The position numbers and the translations under genes are program-made. The notes under the pieces were generated by a model. It did not search any database and was not told the DNA's origin. It saw nothing but the letters and a program-made list of their open reading frames with translations. From positions 1 to 33,695 of the forward strand of contig DIVG01000078.1 in NCBI GenBank assembly GCA_002422425.1: a stretch of DNA of 33,695 nucleotides, written 5' to 3'. Shown here one piece after another: positions 33,693 to 33,695 of this stretch (positions within the stretch are counted from its first letter, which is position 1; every line of letters starts with the position of its first letter). This DNA comes from Akkermansiaceae bacterium UBA6138. GTDB lineage: Bacteria; Verrucomicrobiota; Verrucomicrobiia; Verrucomicrobiales; DEV007.

Positions 33693-33695
33693 TCA

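Overview
The window is a GC-rich, gene-dense chromosomal stretch from a Gram-negative bacterium, most likely of the Verrucomicrobiota or the wider PVC group. That placement is inferred from the gene mix. It has an SHD1-domain secreted metallopeptidase, a CE15 glucuronoyl esterase, a secreted Asp-box (sialidase-fold) protein, a lidless Hsp70 and McsA-McsB-ClpC arginine-phosphorylation genes. These sit beside a heptose nucleotidyltransferase domain (lipopolysaccharide) and an outer-membrane beta-barrel domain. Few genes have a strong Shine-Dalgarno sequence. No tRNA, rRNA, CRISPR array, insertion sequence or phage gene was seen, and no gap between genes exceeds about 275 bases.

Layout: 71-1787 (+) holds a ketopantoate-reductase-like gene and a purine nucleoside phosphorylase. 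1934-4136 (+) holds an APH/AmgK-like kinase and an Asp-box protein. recQ (4143-6056, -) diverges from the SHD1 metallopeptidase (6141-7331, +). A Gfo/Idh/MocA oxidoreductase and a Na/Pi-cotransporter family protein follow (7412-10178, +). hemB and cysS overlap as a minus-strand pair (10185-12610). Across an AT-rich gap, cysS diverges from a lidless Hsp70 and a 91-residue partner (12816-14605). A glucuronoyl esterase (14752-16035, +) converges on a minus-strand pair of Cys/Met-metabolism PLP enzymes (16066-18740), one bacterial-type and one with the N-terminal extension of fungal cystathionine gamma-synthase. A small conserved protein (18870-19364, +) converges on a minus-strand HipA-like kinase plus DUF3037 pair (19375-21027). 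A minus-strand copper cassette (21145-23950) has a Cys-rich exported protein, a multicopper oxidase fused to a C-terminal beta-barrel, and a small Cys-motif exported protein.

The right third carries sufS, a branched-chain aminotransferase, and mcsA-mcsB-clpC (26363-30599, +) closed by a clear intrinsic terminator. Beyond it are a dispersed-repeat-like perfect hairpin, a fused heptose adenylyltransferase-PurN gene (-), a divergent M29 aminopeptidase (+), and a small membrane-anchored protein (-).

The most unusual content is in gene architecture rather than in mobile DNA. The main items are the HldE2-PurN fusion, the multicopper oxidase/outer-membrane barrel fusion, the fungal-type cystathionine gamma-synthase paired with a canonical paralogue, the lidless Hsp70 with its small helical partner, and the HipA-like/DUF3037 pair. 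All functional calls come from reading motifs; no database search was run.
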